Shown piece after piece: positions 18,602-27,915 of a DNA stretch of 64,000 bases. Positions within the stretch are counted from its first letter, which is position 1. Each line of letters begins with the position of its first letter. Origin of the DNA: Halomonas halophila (GTDB lineage: Bacteria > Pseudomonadota > Gammaproteobacteria > Pseudomonadales > Halomonadaceae); the NCBI RefSeq assembly GCF_030406665.1, contig NZ_CP129121.1, forward strand, positions 2,480,001 through 2,544,000, written 5' to 3'. The position numbers and the translations under genes are program-made. The notes under the pieces are model-generated. The model was not told the origin of the DNA, ran no database searches, and saw nothing but the letters and a program-made list of their open reading frames with translations.

Positions 18602-19075
18602 ATGAAAGCTACCAACGCTACCTGGTTGCTCGCCGCCACCGCCCTGGCCGCGACCCTGACCGCCGCCCCCGCCATGGCCCAGGACGGCGAACAGTGCCAG
18701 CTGACCATCGAGGGCAACGACCAGATGCAGTTCAACCAGGACGCCATGAGCGTGCCGGCCAGCTGCGACGAGGTCACCGTGACGCTGGAGCACACCGGCC
18801 AGATGCAGGCCAACGTGATGGGCCACAACTGGGTGCTCACCGAGACGTCCGACGTTCAGGGCGTGGCCCAGGCCGGCATGGGCACCGGCCTCGAGAGCGA
18901 CTATCTGCCGGCGGACGACGACCGCGTGCTGGCCGCCACCGACGTCATCGGCGGCGGCGAAAGCACCAGCGTCACCTTCTCTACCGAGGGCCTGGCCGGT
19001 CGCGACCTGACCTTCTTCTGCTCCTTCCCCGGCCATTCCAGCCTGATGAAGGGCACCTTCTCCGTCGAAGGGTGA
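18602..19075 (+). CDS. azu: Azurin, periplasmic blue copper protein
   Basis: Periplasmic type 1 copper electron carrier. The 157-residue precursor has a signal peptide cleaved after AMA (about residue 26). The copper ligands fall at His75 (GHNW), Cys140, His145 and Met149 (FFCSFPGHSSLMKG). The Cys32-Cys55 disulfide is spaced as in Pseudomonas azurin, where ligands are His46, Cys112, His117 and Met121. ATG 18602 is preceded by AGGAAG. It probably donates or accepts electrons for respiratory enzymes or under copper or oxidative stress; no partner gene is adjacent. A GC-rich hairpin at 19083-19106 ends the transcript. Confidence 0.96.
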   Translation: MKATNATWLLAATALAATLTAAPAMAQDGEQCQLTIEGNDQMQFNQDAMSVPASCDEVTVTLEHTGQMQANVMGHNWVLTETSDVQGVAQAGMGTGLESDYLPADDDRVLAATDVIGGGESTSVTFSTEGLAGRDLTFFCSFPGHSSLMKGTFSVEG

Positions 19076-19082
19076 TCCTGCC

Positions 19083-19106
19083 GCGCGCCGCCGCCCGGCG
19101 GCGCGC
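19083..19106. terminator. Hairpin between azu and a convergent gene
   Basis: Arms GCGCGCCGCCG / CGGCGGCGCGC around a very small loop, followed on the plus strand by TTCTC. It sits 8 bases after the azurin stop and could serve both convergent genes. Confidence 0.6.
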
Positions 19107-19114
19107 TTCTCGCC

Positions 19115-19699
19115 TCAGTGACGCGCCGACAGGGTGGCGGGAAAGCTCTCGAGCCCCTTCACGAAGCGCTGTTTGTAGTCGTCGAACTGCGCCCGGTCGC
19201 GCTTGAACGACTGCACCACGCCCTGCTCGTCCACCGTCAGCGTGCGCGGAAGGTCATCGAGCCCGGTGGCCGGATGACGCTTCGACAGCCCGATGCGTAC
19301 GCCCGCCTTGCCGCTGAACCAGCGCTCGATGCCGGCCTCGCGGAAGCGGGCTTCCTGCGTCTCGTCGGTGGCGTCCACGCGCAGCGGCGCGCGCATCGCC
19401 AGCTCGCCCACCAGCCGCATCGACGGCGCCTTCACCGTCTCGGTGTCGAGATCCGCCAGCTGCATGACGGTCATGCCCTCACCGGATTCGTCCAGCGCCA
19501 GCAGCGCCAGCGCCAGCGGCTTCCCTTGATCGTCGGCCAGCGCCAGCAGACGTGCGGCCTCCTGCGGAAACAGCACGCCCGTCACCCCGGCGAAGGTCAC
19601 CAGCGGGGCGATGCCGGCGTCCTGGCCATAGGCCTCGGCGCACAGCCGCGCCAGACAGGCCTCACGCTGGGCCGCGTTCTTGATATGCACCACTTTCAT
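19115..19699 (-). CDS. Conserved protein of unknown function, possibly GNAT-like
   Basis: A 194-residue soluble protein, not recognised with certainty. ATG 19699 (MKVVHIKNAAQRE) is preceded by GGAAG; the frame is open upstream to 19771, but that part reads as untranslated leader. The order of elements (an alternating strand-like LALALLALD stretch, then a helix with LVGELAMRAP, then RVDATDETQEARFREAGIERWF) resembles the late part of an acetyltransferase fold, where a residue block like AxxxFxxAGF is common. No acetyl-CoA P-loop (Q/RxxGxG/A) is visible, so this is only a suggestion. It is convergent with azu and divergent from ugpB. Confidence 0.6.
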   Translation of the reverse strand: MKVVHIKNAAQREACLARLCAEAYGQDAGIAPLVTFAGVTGVLFPQEAARLLALADDQGKPLALALLALDESGEGMTVMQLADLDTETVKAPSMRLVGELAMRAPLRVDATDETQEARFREAGIERWFSGKAGVRIGLSKRHPATGLDDLPRTLTVDEQGVVQSFKRDRAQFDDYKQRFVKGLESFPATLSARH

Positions 19700-19816
19700 C
19701 GCTTCCGGCTCTCCTTCATGGCTGCCTTCGATGCCCGGCCCGACCGAGCCTGAAAGCGCGCAGCCTAGCATAGACGCGCCCTTCGCTCTCGCCCCGCTCG
19801 ACCTCGGGCAGGCAAA

Positions 19817-19850
19817 CGGTCACGGGGCTGTCATCGAGTTTTCCTAATGT
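19817..19850 (+). promoter_or_regulatory. Pho box and -10 of the ugp operon
   Basis: CGGTCAC and CTGTCAT (19817-19823, 19828-19834) are 7-bp half sites separated by 4 bp, the arrangement of a PhoB box (CTGTCAT repeats). TAATGT at 19845-19850 begins 10 bases after the box, the normal position of the -10 at PhoB-activated promoters. This predicts phosphate-starvation control, as for E. coli ugp. Confidence 0.65.
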
Positions 19851-19929
19851 ATTTGTCGCTCGCAGGCCGTCGGCGCATGCACGGCCCGGGCCTTCTCTCA
19901 GCCAAGACTCGATGGACAAGGAGATTCCG

Positions 19930-21246
19930 ATGCCACGCCTGTACGCTGGAGCACTGACCCTGGGAATGGCCGCCGCCGGCCTGTCGCTGTCCGCCCACGG
20001 GGCCACCGAGATCGCCTGGTGGCACGCCATGGGCGGCGAACTGGGCAACAAGGTCGACGAGATCGCCGCCGACTTCAACGCCTCCCAGGACGACTATGTG
20101 GTCGAGCCGTCCTTCCGTGGCAACTACTCGGAGACCATGACCGGCGCCATCGCCGCCTTCCGCGCCGGCGAGGCGCCGGCCATCGTGCAGATCTACGAGG
20201 TCGGCACCGCCACCATGATGAACGCCGAGGGCGCCATCGTGCCGGTCCACGAGCTGATGAGCGAGTCGGGCCAGGACGTCGACCCCGGCGCCTTTCTGCC
20301 CGCCGTGACCGGCTACTACACCGACGCCGACGGCCGCATGCTGTCCATGCCCTTCAATTCCTCGACGCCGGTGGTCTACGTCAACCGCGACATCCTCGAC
20401 GAGGCCGGCGTGGACGCGGTGCCGACCACCTGGCAGGGGCTCGGCGAGACCCTGGGCCGAATCGTCGACTCCGGCGCCGCCGAGTGCGGCATGACCACCA
20501 CCTGGCCGTCCTGGATCCAGCTCGAGAACTTCTCGGCGCGCAACGACCTGCCCTTCGCCACCGAGCAGAACGGCTTCGGCGGGCTCGAGGCCCGCCTGAG
20601 CATCGACGACACCGCCGCCGTCGATCACATCCAGCGCCTGGCCGACTGGCAGCAGGACGGCCGCTTCGACTACGGCGGCCGCTTCGACGATGCCGCCCCG
20701 GCCTTCTACACCGGCCGCTGCGCCATGCTGATGGCGTCCTCCGCCTCGCTGGCAGGCGTGCGCGCCAACGCCGAGGACTTCGACTTCTCCGTCGCCCCGC
20801 TGCCCTACGACAGCGACCTGGTCGACACGCCGCAGAACAGCATCATCGGCGGCGCCTCGCTTTGGGTGCTGGCCGGCAAGAGCGACGAGGTCTATCAGGG
20901 CGTGGCGCGCTTCTTCGACTATCTCTCTTCCGCCGAGGTCCAGGCCGACTGGCACCAGTTCTCCGGCTATCTGCCGATCACCCAGGCGGCCTACGAGCTC
21001 GGCCAGCAGCAGGGCTTCTACGAGCAGAACCCGGGCAGCGCCGTGGCCATCGAGCAGATGACCGGCGTCACGCCCACGGCCAACTCCAAGGGCCTGCGCC
21101 TGGGCAACATGCCGCAGATCCGCGACGTCATCGAGGAGCAGCTGGAGCGCATCTTCAACGGCGACGTGAGCGCCCAGGACGGCCTGAGCGAGGCCGTGCG
21201 CCGCGGCAACGCGCTGCTGGAGCGCTTCCAGCAGGCCAACGGCTGA
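19930..21246 (+). CDS. ugpB: sn-glycerol-3-phosphate ABC transporter, periplasmic binding protein
   Basis: Solute-binding protein that captures sn-glycerol-3-phosphate and glycerophosphodiesters in the periplasm for UgpAEC. The 438-residue precursor has a signal peptide ending at SAHGA. UgpB-specific blocks include TEIAWWHAMGGELG, FRGNYSETMTG, IVQIYEVGTATMM and MPFNSSTPVVYVN. ATG 19930 is chosen over 19912 because AAGGAGA lies 5 bases upstream of it. It is the first gene of ugpBAECQ. A strong hairpin with a T tract between ugpB and ugpA probably sets a higher level of the binding protein. Confidence 0.95.
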   Translation: MPRLYAGALTLGMAAAGLSLSAHGATEIAWWHAMGGELGNKVDEIAADFNASQDDYVVEPSFRGNYSETMTGAIAAFRAGEAPAIVQIYEVGTATMMNAEGAIVPVHELMSESGQDVDPGAFLPAVTGYYTDADGRMLSMPFNSSTPVVYVNRDILDEAGVDAVPTTWQGLGETLGRIVDSGAAECGMTTTWPSWIQLENFSARNDLPFATEQNGFGGLEARLSIDDTAAVDHIQRLADWQQDGRFDYGGRFDDAAPAFYTGRCAMLMASSASLAGVRANAEDFDFSVAPLPYDSDLVDTPQNSIIGGASLWVLAGKSDEVYQGVARFFDYLSSAEVQADWHQFSGYLPITQAAYELGQQQGFYEQNPGSAVAIEQMTGVTPTANSKGLRLGNMPQIRDVIEEQLERIFNGDVSAQDGLSEAVRRGNALLERFQQANG

Positions 21247-21269
21247 TCCGCCCTCCGCCTCCGCCCCGT

Positions 21270-21300
21270 GCCGGCACGCCGCCCTGGCGTGCCGGCCCTT
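21270..21300 (+). terminator. Intraoperonic attenuating terminator between ugpB and ugpA
   Basis: An 11-bp perfect stem GCCGGCACGCC / GGCGTGCCGGC, 5-base loop, followed by CCTTTTCC. It is a textbook intrinsic terminator 23 bases after the ugpB stop. Partial readthrough would give binding protein in excess over the permease. Confidence 0.8.
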
Positions 21301-21323
21301 TTCCTCTCCAGCGATAAACGACC

Positions 21324-22199
21324 ATGGCGACCTTCCAGCGACACCGCGTCACGCCCTGGCTGCTGCTCGCCCCGCAGCTGGCCGTCGTGGCGATCTTCTT
21401 CTTCTGGCCCGCCGCCCAGGCCATGCTTCAGGCCTTCTACGTCGAGGATCCCTTCGGCCTCGGCCGCACCTTCGTCGCCTTCGAGAACTTCGCGCGGGTG
21501 CTGGCCTCGGCGGAGTACTACCGGGCGCTGGGCATCACCGTGACCTTCAGTGCCGGCGTGGCGCTGGGCGCCATGGCGCTGGCGCTGCTGCTGGCGGTGC
21601 TCGCCGACCGGGTGATCAAGGGGGCCGGCGCCTACAAGGCGCTGCTGATCTGGCCCTATGCGGTGGCGCCCGCGGTGGCCGGCGTGCTGTGGGGCTTCAT
21701 GCTCGACCCGGAGCTCGGCCTGATCAGCGCCGGGCTCGGCGCGCTCGACATCGACTGGAACCACCAGCTCAACGGCGGCCAGGCCATGGCGCTGGTGGTG
21801 ATGGCCTCGATCTGGAAGCAGATGAGCTACAACTTCGTGTTCTTCCTGGCCGGCCTGCAGGCGATTCCCAGGAGCCTGCTGGAGGCCGCCGCCATCGACG
21901 GCGCCGGCCCCTGGCGGCGCTTCTGGACCATCACCTTCCCGCTGCTGTCGCCGACCAGCTTCTTCCTGCTGGTGATGAACAGCGTCTACGCCTTCTTCGA
22001 GACCTTCGGCACCATCGACGCCACCACCGCCGGCGGCCCCGGCGGTGCTACGCGCACCCTGGTCTACAAGGTCTTCGAGGACGGCTTCATCGGCTACGAC
22101 CTGGGCTCCAGTGCCGCCCAGTCGGTGCTGCTGATGGGGCTGGTGGGCCTGCTCACCCTGCTGCAGTTCCGCTACCTCGAGCGCAGGGTTCAGTACTGA
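21324..22199 (+). CDS. ugpA: sn-glycerol-3-phosphate ABC transporter permease UgpA
   Basis: Inner-membrane permease subunit with about six membrane helices, 291 residues. The binding-protein-dependent transport EAA loop is visible as EAAAIDGAGPWRRFWTITFPLL, where UgpC docks. The N terminus (PWLLLAPQLAVVAIFFFWPAAQAM) is characteristic of UgpA. GCGATAAACGACC precedes the ATG with no strong SD. ugpE begins 16 bases after the stop. Confidence 0.95.
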   Translation: MATFQRHRVTPWLLLAPQLAVVAIFFFWPAAQAMLQAFYVEDPFGLGRTFVAFENFARVLASAEYYRALGITVTFSAGVALGAMALALLLAVLADRVIKGAGAYKALLIWPYAVAPAVAGVLWGFMLDPELGLISAGLGALDIDWNHQLNGGQAMALVVMASIWKQMSYNFVFFLAGLQAIPRSLLEAAAIDGAGPWRRFWTITFPLLSPTSFFLLVMNSVYAFFETFGTIDATTAGGPGGATRTLVYKVFEDGFIGYDLGSSAAQSVLLMGLVGLLTLLQFRYLERRVQY

Positions 22200-22215
22200 C
22201 ACCGGAGAGACGCCC

Positions 22216-23061
22216 ATGCGCTACCGCCGCCGCGGCCTGGACATCGCCAGCCACGCGCTGCTGATCCTGGCCCTGATCGCCTTCTGCCTGCCGGTGTGGC
22301 TGGCCATCACCGCAGCCACCCACGACCAGGCCTCGCTGTATACCGGCACCGCGCCGCTGTGGTTCGGCTCCGAGGGCCTCGACAACTTCCGCGCCGTGCT
22401 CACCGAGCCGGTCGGCCGGCTGGGTACCGACGTCACTCGGCTGCTGCTCAATTCCACGGTCATGGCGCTGGGCATCGCCCTCGGCAAGATCGCCATCGCC
22501 ATCCTGGCCGCCTACGCCATCGTGTTCTTCCGCTTTCCGCTGCGTCGGCTGTGCTTCTGGCTGATCTTCATCACCCTGATGCTGCCGGTGGAGGTGCGCA
22601 TCATGCCCACCTACAAGGTGGCGGCCGATCTGGGACTGCTGAACTCCTACGTGGGGCTGATCCTGCCGCTGATCGCCAGCGCCACGGCGACCTTCCTGTT
22701 CCGGCAGTTCTACCTCACCGTGCCGCCGGAGCTGCTCGAGGCCGCCCGGGTCGACGGCGCCGGCCCCTGGCGCTTCCTCAAGGACATCCTGCTGCCACTG
22801 TCGACGACCAACATCGCCGCCCTGTTCGTGATCATGTTCCTCTATGGCTGGAACCAGTATCTCTGGCCGCTGCTGATCACCACCGAATCCGATCACATGA
22901 CCATCGTGGTCAGCCTCAAGCGCCTGCTCTCCTCGGCCGACAACCTGGTGCCCTGGCAGACGGTCATGGCCACCGCCCTGCTGGCCATGCTGCCGCCGGT
23001 GGCGGTGATCGTGCTGATGCAGCGCTACTTCGTGAAGGGCCTGGTCGACGCCGAGAAATGA
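22216..23061 (+). CDS. ugpE: sn-glycerol-3-phosphate ABC transporter permease UgpE
   Basis: Second permease subunit, 281 residues and six predicted helices, pairing with UgpA to form the channel. The EAA loop reads EAARVDGAGPWRFLKDILLPL. The UgpE-typical MLPVEVRIMPTYKVAADLGLLNSY and GWNQYLWPLLIT segments are present. GGAGAGACGCCC precedes ATG 22216. It is cotranscribed with ugpA and ugpC (28-base gap). Confidence 0.95.
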   Translation: MRYRRRGLDIASHALLILALIAFCLPVWLAITAATHDQASLYTGTAPLWFGSEGLDNFRAVLTEPVGRLGTDVTRLLLNSTVMALGIALGKIAIAILAAYAIVFFRFPLRRLCFWLIFITLMLPVEVRIMPTYKVAADLGLLNSYVGLILPLIASATATFLFRQFYLTVPPELLEAARVDGAGPWRFLKDILLPLSTTNIAALFVIMFLYGWNQYLWPLLITTESDHMTIVVSLKRLLSSADNLVPWQTVMATALLAMLPPVAVIVLMQRYFVKGLVDAEK

Positions 23062-23089
23062 CACACTCCAACGGACACGAGAGACGCCT

Positions 23090-24192
<1,103 letters not shown>

Positions 24193-24220
<28 letters not shown>

Positions 24221-24924
24221 TCGCCCATCGCGGCCTCTCCGCCCGCGCCCCCGAGAACACCCTGGCGGCGGTGCGCGCGGCCCATGCGGCCGGCATCATC
24301 TGGGTCGAGCTCGACGTGCAGCTGCTCGGCGACGGCACGCCGGTGATCTGGCACGACCGCGACGTGTCGCGCTGCTCGGACGGCCGCGGCCGGCTGGCGG
24401 CCATGGACCTGGCCGCGGCCCGACGGCTGGACACGGGTGCCTGGTTCGCCCCCGCCTTCGCCGGCGAGCGGATGGCCACCCTCGACGCAATGCTCGCGCT
24501 GCTCGCCGAACTCGGCATGGGCGTGAATCTGGAGCTCAAGGTCAACCGCGGCCACGACCCGGTGGCGCTGGCCGAAGCCGCGGTGCCCGCGCTGATGGAG
24601 GCACTGCCCTACGAGCGGCGGCTGGTGTCGTCCTTCGACGAGCGGGCGCTGAGGGTCAGTCGCGCGCTGGCCGGCCCCGAACGGTTGGCCCTGGGGGCGT
24701 TGTTCGACCGCGTGCCCCGGGACTGGCAGTCGCGCGCCGAGGCGCTGCAGGCCGTCAGCGTGCACGCCAACTGGAAACCGTTGAAGGCGGAGCGGGCCCG
24801 CGCCATCAAGGCCGCCGGCCATGCGCTGATCTGCTACACCGCCAACGACCCGGCCGCCTTCGCCCCACGCTGGGACTGGGGCGTCGATACGGTGATCAGC
24901 GACGACCCCACGCGTTTTCGCTGA
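24193..24924 (+). CDS. ugpQ: Glycerophosphodiester phosphodiesterase UgpQ
   Basis: Cytosolic glycerophosphodiester phosphodiesterase releasing G3P and an alcohol from diesters imported by UgpBAEC. The 243 residues begin with LPRLIAHRGLSARAPENTL, the GDPD-family motif with catalytic His and Arg. The metal and acid/base residues follow in WVELDVQLLGDGTPVIWHD. ATG 24193 overlaps ugpC and is preceded by GGAG within it. As last gene of the operon it converges on cobQ (27-bp gap), and no clear terminator is visible. Confidence 0.94.
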
Positions 24925-24951
24925 GTCAGACGACGAGACCATCGGCGACGC

Positions 24952-26427
24952 TCAGCCGCCGATCAGCGCCTCGATGGCGGCCGGATCGAGATGTTCCTCC
25001 AGGGTATCGGCCAGCCGGTCGAGCTGACGCTCGCGGTGGGCGGCCAGATCCACGGCCGCACCCTCGCCAGCAAGTCCCAGCATGGCCAGCAGTGCGGCGG
25101 CCGCCGGCGCCTCGTCGAACAGGCCGTGCAGGTAGGTGCCCATCACCTGGCCGTCCTCGCTCACCGCGCCGTCCGGGCGGCCGTCCAGGTCGAGCAGCGG
25201 CCGCGCCAGCGCCGGGCCCTCGCTGACGCCGTTGTGAATCTCGTAGCCACTCACCGCCACGCCTTCGCCGGCCGGGGTGCCCGCATGAAGGGCAGTGAGC
25301 GTGCCGCTCACGTTGCGCAGCTGCTTGCCGGTCACCATGCGGGTGCGCATGGCCAGGAGCCCCAGCCCCGGCACGCTGCCGGCCTCGCCCTCCAGGCCGT
25401 CCGGGTCGTCGATGGCCTCGCCGAGCATCTGGAAGCCGCCGCAGATGCCGAGCACCCGGCCGCCGTAGCGCAGGTGACGGCGGATCGCCGGCTCCCAGCC
25501 CTCGCGGCGCAGCCAGCCCAGGTCGCTGGCGGTGCTCTTGCTGCCGGGCAGCAGGATGACGTCGGCGGGCGGCATGGCCTGCCCCGGCCCCACCAGCGTC
25601 AGCTCGACCCGCGGATGCAGGCGCAGCGCATCGAGATCGGTGTGGTTGCTGATCCGCGGCAACGCCGGCACCGCCACGCGCAGTCCCGGCGCTTCGGCGG
25701 CGCTCGCGGTCAGGCCCAAGCCGTCCTCGGCGTCCAGCAGCAGGCCGTTCAGGTGCGGCAGCACGCCGGTCACCGGCTTGCCGGTGCGCTCGGTAAGCCA
25801 GTCGAGGCCCGGCTCGAGCAGCGCGATGTCGCCGCGGAAGCGATTGATCACGAGCCCGGTGGTACGCGCGCGCTCGCTCTCGCTCAGCAGCTCCAGGGTG
25901 CCCACCAGCTGGGCGAAGACGCCGCCGCGGTCGATGTCGGCCACCAGCCACACCGGGCAGTCCACCGCCTCGGCGAAGCCCATGTTGGCGATGTCGTTCT
26001 TGCGCAGATTGACCTCGGCCGGACTGCCCGCGCCCTCGGCGATCACCAGATCGAAGCGACTTGTCAGTCGCTCCCAGGCTGCCAGCACGGTCTCGCGGGC
26101 CTGGCGCTTGAAGGCGTGGTAATCCAGCGCGTCCATGTGACCGTGGACCCGACCGTCGAGGATCACCTGGGCGCCGCGGTCGGTCTCAGGCTTGAGCAGC
26201 ACCGGATTCATGTCGGCATGGGGCGCCAGCCCGCAGGCCACCGCCTGCAGCGCCGTGGAACGGCCGATCTCGCCGCCCTCCGGCGTCACGGCGCTGTTCA
26301 GCGCCATGTTCTGGGGCTTGAAGGGCGCCACCGACACCCCGCGCCGCGCCAGCAGACGGCACAGCCCCGCCACCACCGTGCTCTTGCCGGCGTCCGAGGT
26401 GGTGCCCTGAATCATCAGTGTCGCCAT
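24952..26427 (-). CDS. cobQ: Cobyric acid synthase (glutamine-hydrolysing)
   Basis: Amidates the b, d, e and g carboxylates of adenosylcobyrinic acid a,c-diamide to give adenosylcobyric acid, using glutamine and ATP. The 491 residues have an N-terminal P-loop amidoligase domain (QGTTSDAGKSTVVAGLCR, then FKPQNMALNS) and a C-terminal class I glutaminase domain. The nucleophile is Cys329 in LGICGGFQMLG, and a conserved His lies in YEIHNG. ATG 26427 follows GAGGC. It lies downstream of bluB in the minus-strand cob direction but is separated from it by three plus-strand genes, so it probably needs its own promoter. No riboswitch is seen upstream. Confidence 0.95.
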   Translation of the reverse strand: MATLMIQGTTSDAGKSTVVAGLCRLLARRGVSVAPFKPQNMALNSAVTPEGGEIGRSTALQAVACGLAPHADMNPVLLKPETDRGAQVILDGRVHGHMDALDYHAFKRQARETVLAAWERLTSRFDLVIAEGAGSPAEVNLRKNDIANMGFAEAVDCPVWLVADIDRGGVFAQLVGTLELLSESERARTTGLVINRFRGDIALLEPGLDWLTERTGKPVTGVLPHLNGLLLDAEDGLGLTASAAEAPGLRVAVPALPRISNHTDLDALRLHPRVELTLVGPGQAMPPADVILLPGSKSTASDLGWLRREGWEPAIRRHLRYGGRVLGICGGFQMLGEAIDDPDGLEGEAGSVPGLGLLAMRTRMVTGKQLRNVSGTLTALHAGTPAGEGVAVSGYEIHNGVSEGPALARPLLDLDGRPDGAVSEDGQVMGTYLHGLFDEAPAAAALLAMLGLAGEGAAVDLAAHRERQLDRLADTLEEHLDPAAIEALIGG

Positions 26428-26577
26428 GCCAAATGCCTCGCCTTAACCGGGTCGCCCTCAAAGATGGCGAGACTCTACCGAGCCGCCCCACGGGCCGCAA
26501 TTGCCAACGATGTCCCTCGCTATCCCGGCCCCTTCAAGGCATGGCATCATTCCTTGGTCACGATGGTGGGAAATGAC

Positions 26578-26988
26578 ATGGAACCGGTCATTCAGGAAGA
26601 AGCTTCGGGCTGTGGAATTGCCGCAAGCGCGGCTCTCGCGGGCGTGCCCTACGCAGACGCCAGACGCGTCGCCAACGGCCTGGGAATCCATGCCGAGGAC
26701 CAGACCCCGTGGTCTGATACCCGGCATGTCCGCACCCTCCTCTCGGCCTTTCACATCACCACATCACCGATGGAGACGCCCTTCACGTCTTGGGAGGCAT
26801 TGCCTGACAAGGCCCTGCTCGCCATCAAGTGGCGTCGTGAAGGTGAACTCCCCTTCTGGCACTGGGTCGTGTTCGTCAGACAAGGCGGTCACGCCTACGT
26901 GCTGGATTCCAGGAAGCCGCTACGTTCGCACCTTCGACGTGACTTCGGACGCATGAAGCCTCGGTGGTTCATCGAGGTGTATGACTGA
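26578..26988 (+). CDS. Small C39-like cysteine peptidase-fold protein
   Basis: A 136-residue protein with the layout of a compact papain-like/C39 peptidase: Cys12 in EEASGCGIAASAALAG, His95 in FWHWVVFV and Asp110 in YVLDS, spaced as in C39 catalytic domains. There is no signal peptide, membrane segment or ABC transporter fusion, unlike bacteriocin-exporter C39 proteins. ATG 26578 is the simplest start; 26563 is in frame five codons upstream. Base composition is visibly less GC-rich than the flanking cob genes, suggesting later arrival. The next gene starts 22 bases after its stop. Function unknown; it could be a housekeeping or toxin-type cysteine hydrolase or an inactive relative. Confidence 0.7.
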   Translation: MEPVIQEEASGCGIAASAALAGVPYADARRVANGLGIHAEDQTPWSDTRHVRTLLSAFHITTSPMETPFTSWEALPDKALLAIKWRREGELPFWHWVVFVRQGGHAYVLDSRKPLRSHLRRDFGRMKPRWFIEVYD

Positions 26989-27010
26989 GACAGCACACAA
27001 AAGGGACGAC

Positions 27011-27349
27011 ATGTCAGATCCACATTTCTCTCTTCTCGTCCTGCGCTGCCAGGCGCTGGAGGCCAGCAAGCGATTCTATGAGCGGTTAGGTTTTCGCTTC
27101 GTGGAGGAGCAGCATGGCGACGGCCCGCTCCACTATGCCTCAGAGGAGGCGGGCATGGTCTTCGAGCTGTATCCCTCGCGCGAGGAGGACGTCGCGGACC
27201 GCACACGGCTCGGCTTTCGCGTGACGAACCTCGAGGAGATCGTGGCGCACCTCGAGACGGTGAATCGCCATGTCATCGCCGATGACGTGGTCTATATCGC
27301 CCAGGACCCCGACGGCAGAAGAGTCGAGCTGAGGGAGCGGACGACATGA
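27011..27349 (+). CDS. VOC (glyoxalase/bleomycin-resistance) family protein
   Basis: A 112-residue single-domain vicinal-oxygen-chelate protein with the beta-alpha-beta-beta-beta modules recognisable from LRCQALEASKRFYERLGFRF and the closing YIAQDPDGRRVELRE. Glu residues in FELYPSREE and VELRE sit where metal ligands are in this fold. ATG 27011 (MSDPHFS) is chosen for AAGGG upstream; the frame opens earlier at 26981, overlapping the previous stop. It is probably cotranscribed with the C39-like gene. The substrate cannot be told from sequence. Confidence 0.8.
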   Translation: MSDPHFSLLVLRCQALEASKRFYERLGFRFVEEQHGDGPLHYASEEAGMVFELYPSREEDVADRTRLGFRVTNLEEIVAHLETVNRHVIADDVVYIAQDPDGRRVELRERTT

Positions 27350-27433
27350 CGCCGCGTCGCGGCGAGCGACGTCGGCCGTCTCGAGAAGATTCACAGCCTG
27401 GACGCCAGTCCGGAACATCCTAGGGAGAGGAAC

Positions 27434-27832
27434 ATGCAAGGAAGCTGTCTGTGTGGCGTCGTGACCTATGAGGTCGATCGGCTCGATATGCCGATCGCGC
27501 ACTGCCACTGTCGCACCTGCCAGAAGGCCCATGCCGCGGCCTTCGCCACCACCGCCGGTGTCGAGCGCCGCCATTTCCGCTGGACCGCGGGTGAGGAAAC
27601 GCGCTCGCACTTCGTATCGTCACCGGGCAAGCGACGCTGGTTCTGCTCAGCGTGCGGGACGCATCTGATGGCGGAGCGGACGGGGCAGCCCCACGTCATC
27701 CTGCGCGTGGCCACCCTGGACGAGGATCCGGGAGAGCGTCCCGCCCAGCATACCTGGCGCTCCCATGACGTGCCCTGGCTGGCCTACGATGACGACCGTC
27801 CGTCCCATGACGCATGGCCGCCGGGGCGCTAG
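27434..27832 (+). CDS. GFA-family (Mss4-fold) zinc protein
   Basis: A 132-residue protein of the glutathione-dependent formaldehyde-activating (GFA/CENP-V) family. It shows the zinc cysteine sets CLCG (C5, C7), CHCRTCQ (C24, C26, C29) and FCSACGT. Homologues are annotated as S-hydroxymethylglutathione synthases, but for many, including this one, the reaction is not established. AGGGAGAGGAAC precedes ATG 27434. It ends 83 bases from the convergent bluB gene and completes the three-gene plus-strand block between cobQ and bluB. Confidence 0.88.
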   Translation: MQGSCLCGVVTYEVDRLDMPIAHCHCRTCQKAHAAAFATTAGVERRHFRWTAGEETRSHFVSSPGKRRWFCSACGTHLMAERTGQPHVILRVATLDEDPGERPAQHTWRSHDVPWLAYDDDRPSHDAWPPGR

Positions 27833-27915
27833 CTAGCCTTCCGGTCGCCGGCCCTCATCCCTCGCCGACTCCCTGGGCTTAATGCGCCGAAGGGCGCCTT
27901 GGACCATCGGCGCCT

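Noticed and set aside
24991..26577. Plus-strand ORF continuous with the C39-like gene, opposite cobQ
   Set aside because: The N-terminal 500 residues are a shadow of cobQ. Only the part from 26578 has a recognisable fold and an independent start.
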